From an uncultured Chloroflexaceae bacterium (GTDB taxonomy: Bacteria > Chloroflexota > Chloroflexia > Chloroflexales > Chloroflexaceae): DNA of 6,645 nt. The position numbers and the translations under genes are program-made. Numbering within the stretch: the first letter of the stretch is position 1; every line of letters begins with the position of its first letter. Below, in pieces: positions 5,977 to 6,645 of this stretch. The stretch spans positions 1 through 6,645 of the forward strand of contig CAKZQX010000510.1 of NCBI GenBank assembly GCA_937141995.1, in the 5' to 3' direction. A model generated the notes under the pieces. That model did not search any database and was not told where the DNA came from. It worked only from the letters and a program-made list of their open reading frames with translations.

Positions 5977-6004
5977 AGTTTTGAATGTTGAGTTTTGAGT
6001 TGCA
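5977..6004. repeat. Heptanucleotide repeat (AGTTTTG-like)
   Basis: Four 7-base units, AGTTTTG, AATGTTG, AGTTTTG and AGTTGCA, start at the end of the split regulator's second stop codon. They are of the same kind as the AGCTTTC units at 5113-5150 but differ in sequence, and lie on the opposite side of the Xre gene pair. Confidence 0.65.
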
Positions 6005-6030
6005 AATGTGTTAGAGGGCGTGCTGTCTTA

Positions 6031-6098
6031 CAACCTGCAATCGGCCAACCTGCTAACCTGCAACCGACCAACCTGCTAACCGGCAACTCACTAACCCG
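6031..6098. repeat. Compound 7/8-base repeat with a 23-base period
   Basis: Units resembling CAACCTG, CCAACCTG and CTAACCTG alternate in steps of 7, 8 and 8 bases. This gives two nearly identical 23-base copies (6037-6059 and 6060-6082, three differences), including the exact repeat CCAACCTGCTAACC at 6045-6058 and 6068-6081, and then a decayed third copy. The array runs directly into the Shine-Dalgarno site of the next gene, so it forms most of that gene's 5' leader. Confidence 0.8.
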
Positions 6099-6099
6099 C

Positions 6100-6106
6100 A
6101 AGGAGG
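6100..6106 (+). promoter_or_regulatory. Strong ribosome binding site of the membrane-protein gene
   Basis: AAGGAGG, six bases before the ATG at 6113. It fixes the start and directly follows the 23-base repeat array. Confidence 0.85.
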
Positions 6107-6112
6107 AACACC

Positions 6113-6645
6113 ATGTCCTGGCATAACGATCAGCAGCAATCCGCAGCATCTATGCCCGTGTTCCCCGGCGATCTCTCGCCGCTGCGCTCCAAGGATGAAA
6201 CGCGCCGCCCTGAACAGATCCTGCTCTGGGGCTTCGCGGTGCCCCTGGTACTAATTACGCTGACCATTTTTGTTCCCTGCCTGGGAGTTGCCGGAACCCT
6301 GGCGGTGCTGATAGGGCTAGTCACTGGCCGGCACCGCCGGCGGCGCATGCGCTTGCAGGCGCAGGAACGTGGCTGGCAGTTCCAATCGCGCGTGAATCAT
6401 CACGCATTTGCCGGCCCGGCGGACAGTCCGGTGCCCTGGCTGCTGGGCATTACCCGCTTGCTACAGAGTGGACCCGATGCCGACCTGCCGCGTCGCACGG
6501 TCTGGTGCAGTAGCGTGGGTCTGCCGGCCGGGATGGTGGTGCTTCAGCAGCGCATAGCCCCGGCCACCCCGCGACAACCGTTGACCTGGCTGCGGCAGCG
6601 GGGCCGGCAGCCTGGTGGCCTACTCCCTGGGCATCACCAATGTGG
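6113..6645 (+). CDS. Unrecognised membrane-anchored protein (N-terminal part, runs off the window)
   Basis: The frame is open from the ATG at 6113 to the window edge. The N-terminus is polar (residues 1-35). It is followed by a hydrophobic region ILLWGFAVPLVLITLTIFV plus PCLGVAGTLAVLIGLV (36-70), long enough for one long or two short membrane helices. A strongly basic stop GRHRRRRMRLQ (72-82) suggests that the part after it stays in the cytoplasm. The rest (83 onward, RGWQFQSRVNHHAFAGPADS) is not familiar to me. Base composition hints at a one-base frameshift around 6600: after it, codons with G or C in the third position and a sensible peptide (AGSLVAYSLGITNV) appear in the +1 frame, while the original frame gives a Gly/Arg/His-rich tail. 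It appears unrelated to the dnd genes by function or strand. Confidence 0.75.
   Translation, partial: MSWHNDQQQSAASMPVFPGDLSPLRSKDETRRPEQILLWGFAVPLVLITLTIFVPCLGVAGTLAVLIGLVTGRHRRRRMRLQAQERGWQFQSRVNHHAFAGPADSPVPWLLGITRLLQSGPDADLPRRTVWCSSVGLPAGMVVLQQRIAPATPRQPLTWLRQRGRQPGGLLPGHHQC

Noticed and set aside
5113..6098. CRISPR array made of the short repeats
   Set aside because: Units are 7-8 or 23 bases, degenerate and contiguous, without unique spacers of constant length.

Overview
The window carries the promoter-proximal part of a DNA phosphorothioation (Dnd) operon on the minus strand, followed by a small accessory region on the plus strand. The organism cannot be fixed from the sequence. Moderately high GC coding regions, clear Shine-Dalgarno sites and blocks of degenerate 7-8 base repeats between genes are reminiscent of filamentous Chloroflexota (Chloroflexus/Roseiflexus type), but this is a weak inference.

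Minus strand, read from about 4565 down to 1: a near-consensus sigma-70 type promoter (TTGACA-16-TATACT) lies inside a perfect 16-bp inverted repeat. It is followed by a leader of roughly 130 bases and four tightly packed genes: an unrecognised 155-aa protein, dndB (DGQHR-family regulator), dndC (PAPS-reductase-like sulfurtransferase/ATP pyrophosphatase with four clustered cysteines) and the first 460 codons of dndD (SMC/Rad50-like ATPase). dndB/dndC and dndC/dndD overlap by ATGA, so translation is probably coupled. DndC, DndD and normally DndE, with sulfur from a cysteine desulfurase (DndA or IscS), replace a non-bridging phosphate oxygen with sulfur at specific DNA sites. dndE, dndA and the restriction genes dndFGH are not in the window; the place next to dndB where dndA sits in some clusters is taken by the 155-aa gene.

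Upstream of the dnd promoter, on the same strand, is an unrecognised 160-aa gene with an ideal ribosome binding site. Divergent from it on the plus strand are two small Xre/Cro-type helix-turn-helix genes. The first (82 aa) is intact. The second (72 aa when reconstructed) is split inside its recognition helix by a 218-bp non-autonomous transposable element (MITE type) with perfect 13-bp terminal inverted repeats, a 6-bp CATATT target duplication and a perfect 23-bp central hairpin. Removing the element and one copy of the duplication restores an uninterrupted reading frame, so the insertion looks recent.

The two-regulator block is bordered by degenerate short repeats at 5113-5150, 5977-6004 and 6031-6098. 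The window ends in the 5' part of a gene for a small membrane-anchored protein (from 6113), which may carry a frameshift near 6600.

The most interesting combination is a DNA-modification operon with a palindromic promoter, a resident repressor-type gene (dndB), an intact Xre regulator and a freshly disrupted second regulator next door.
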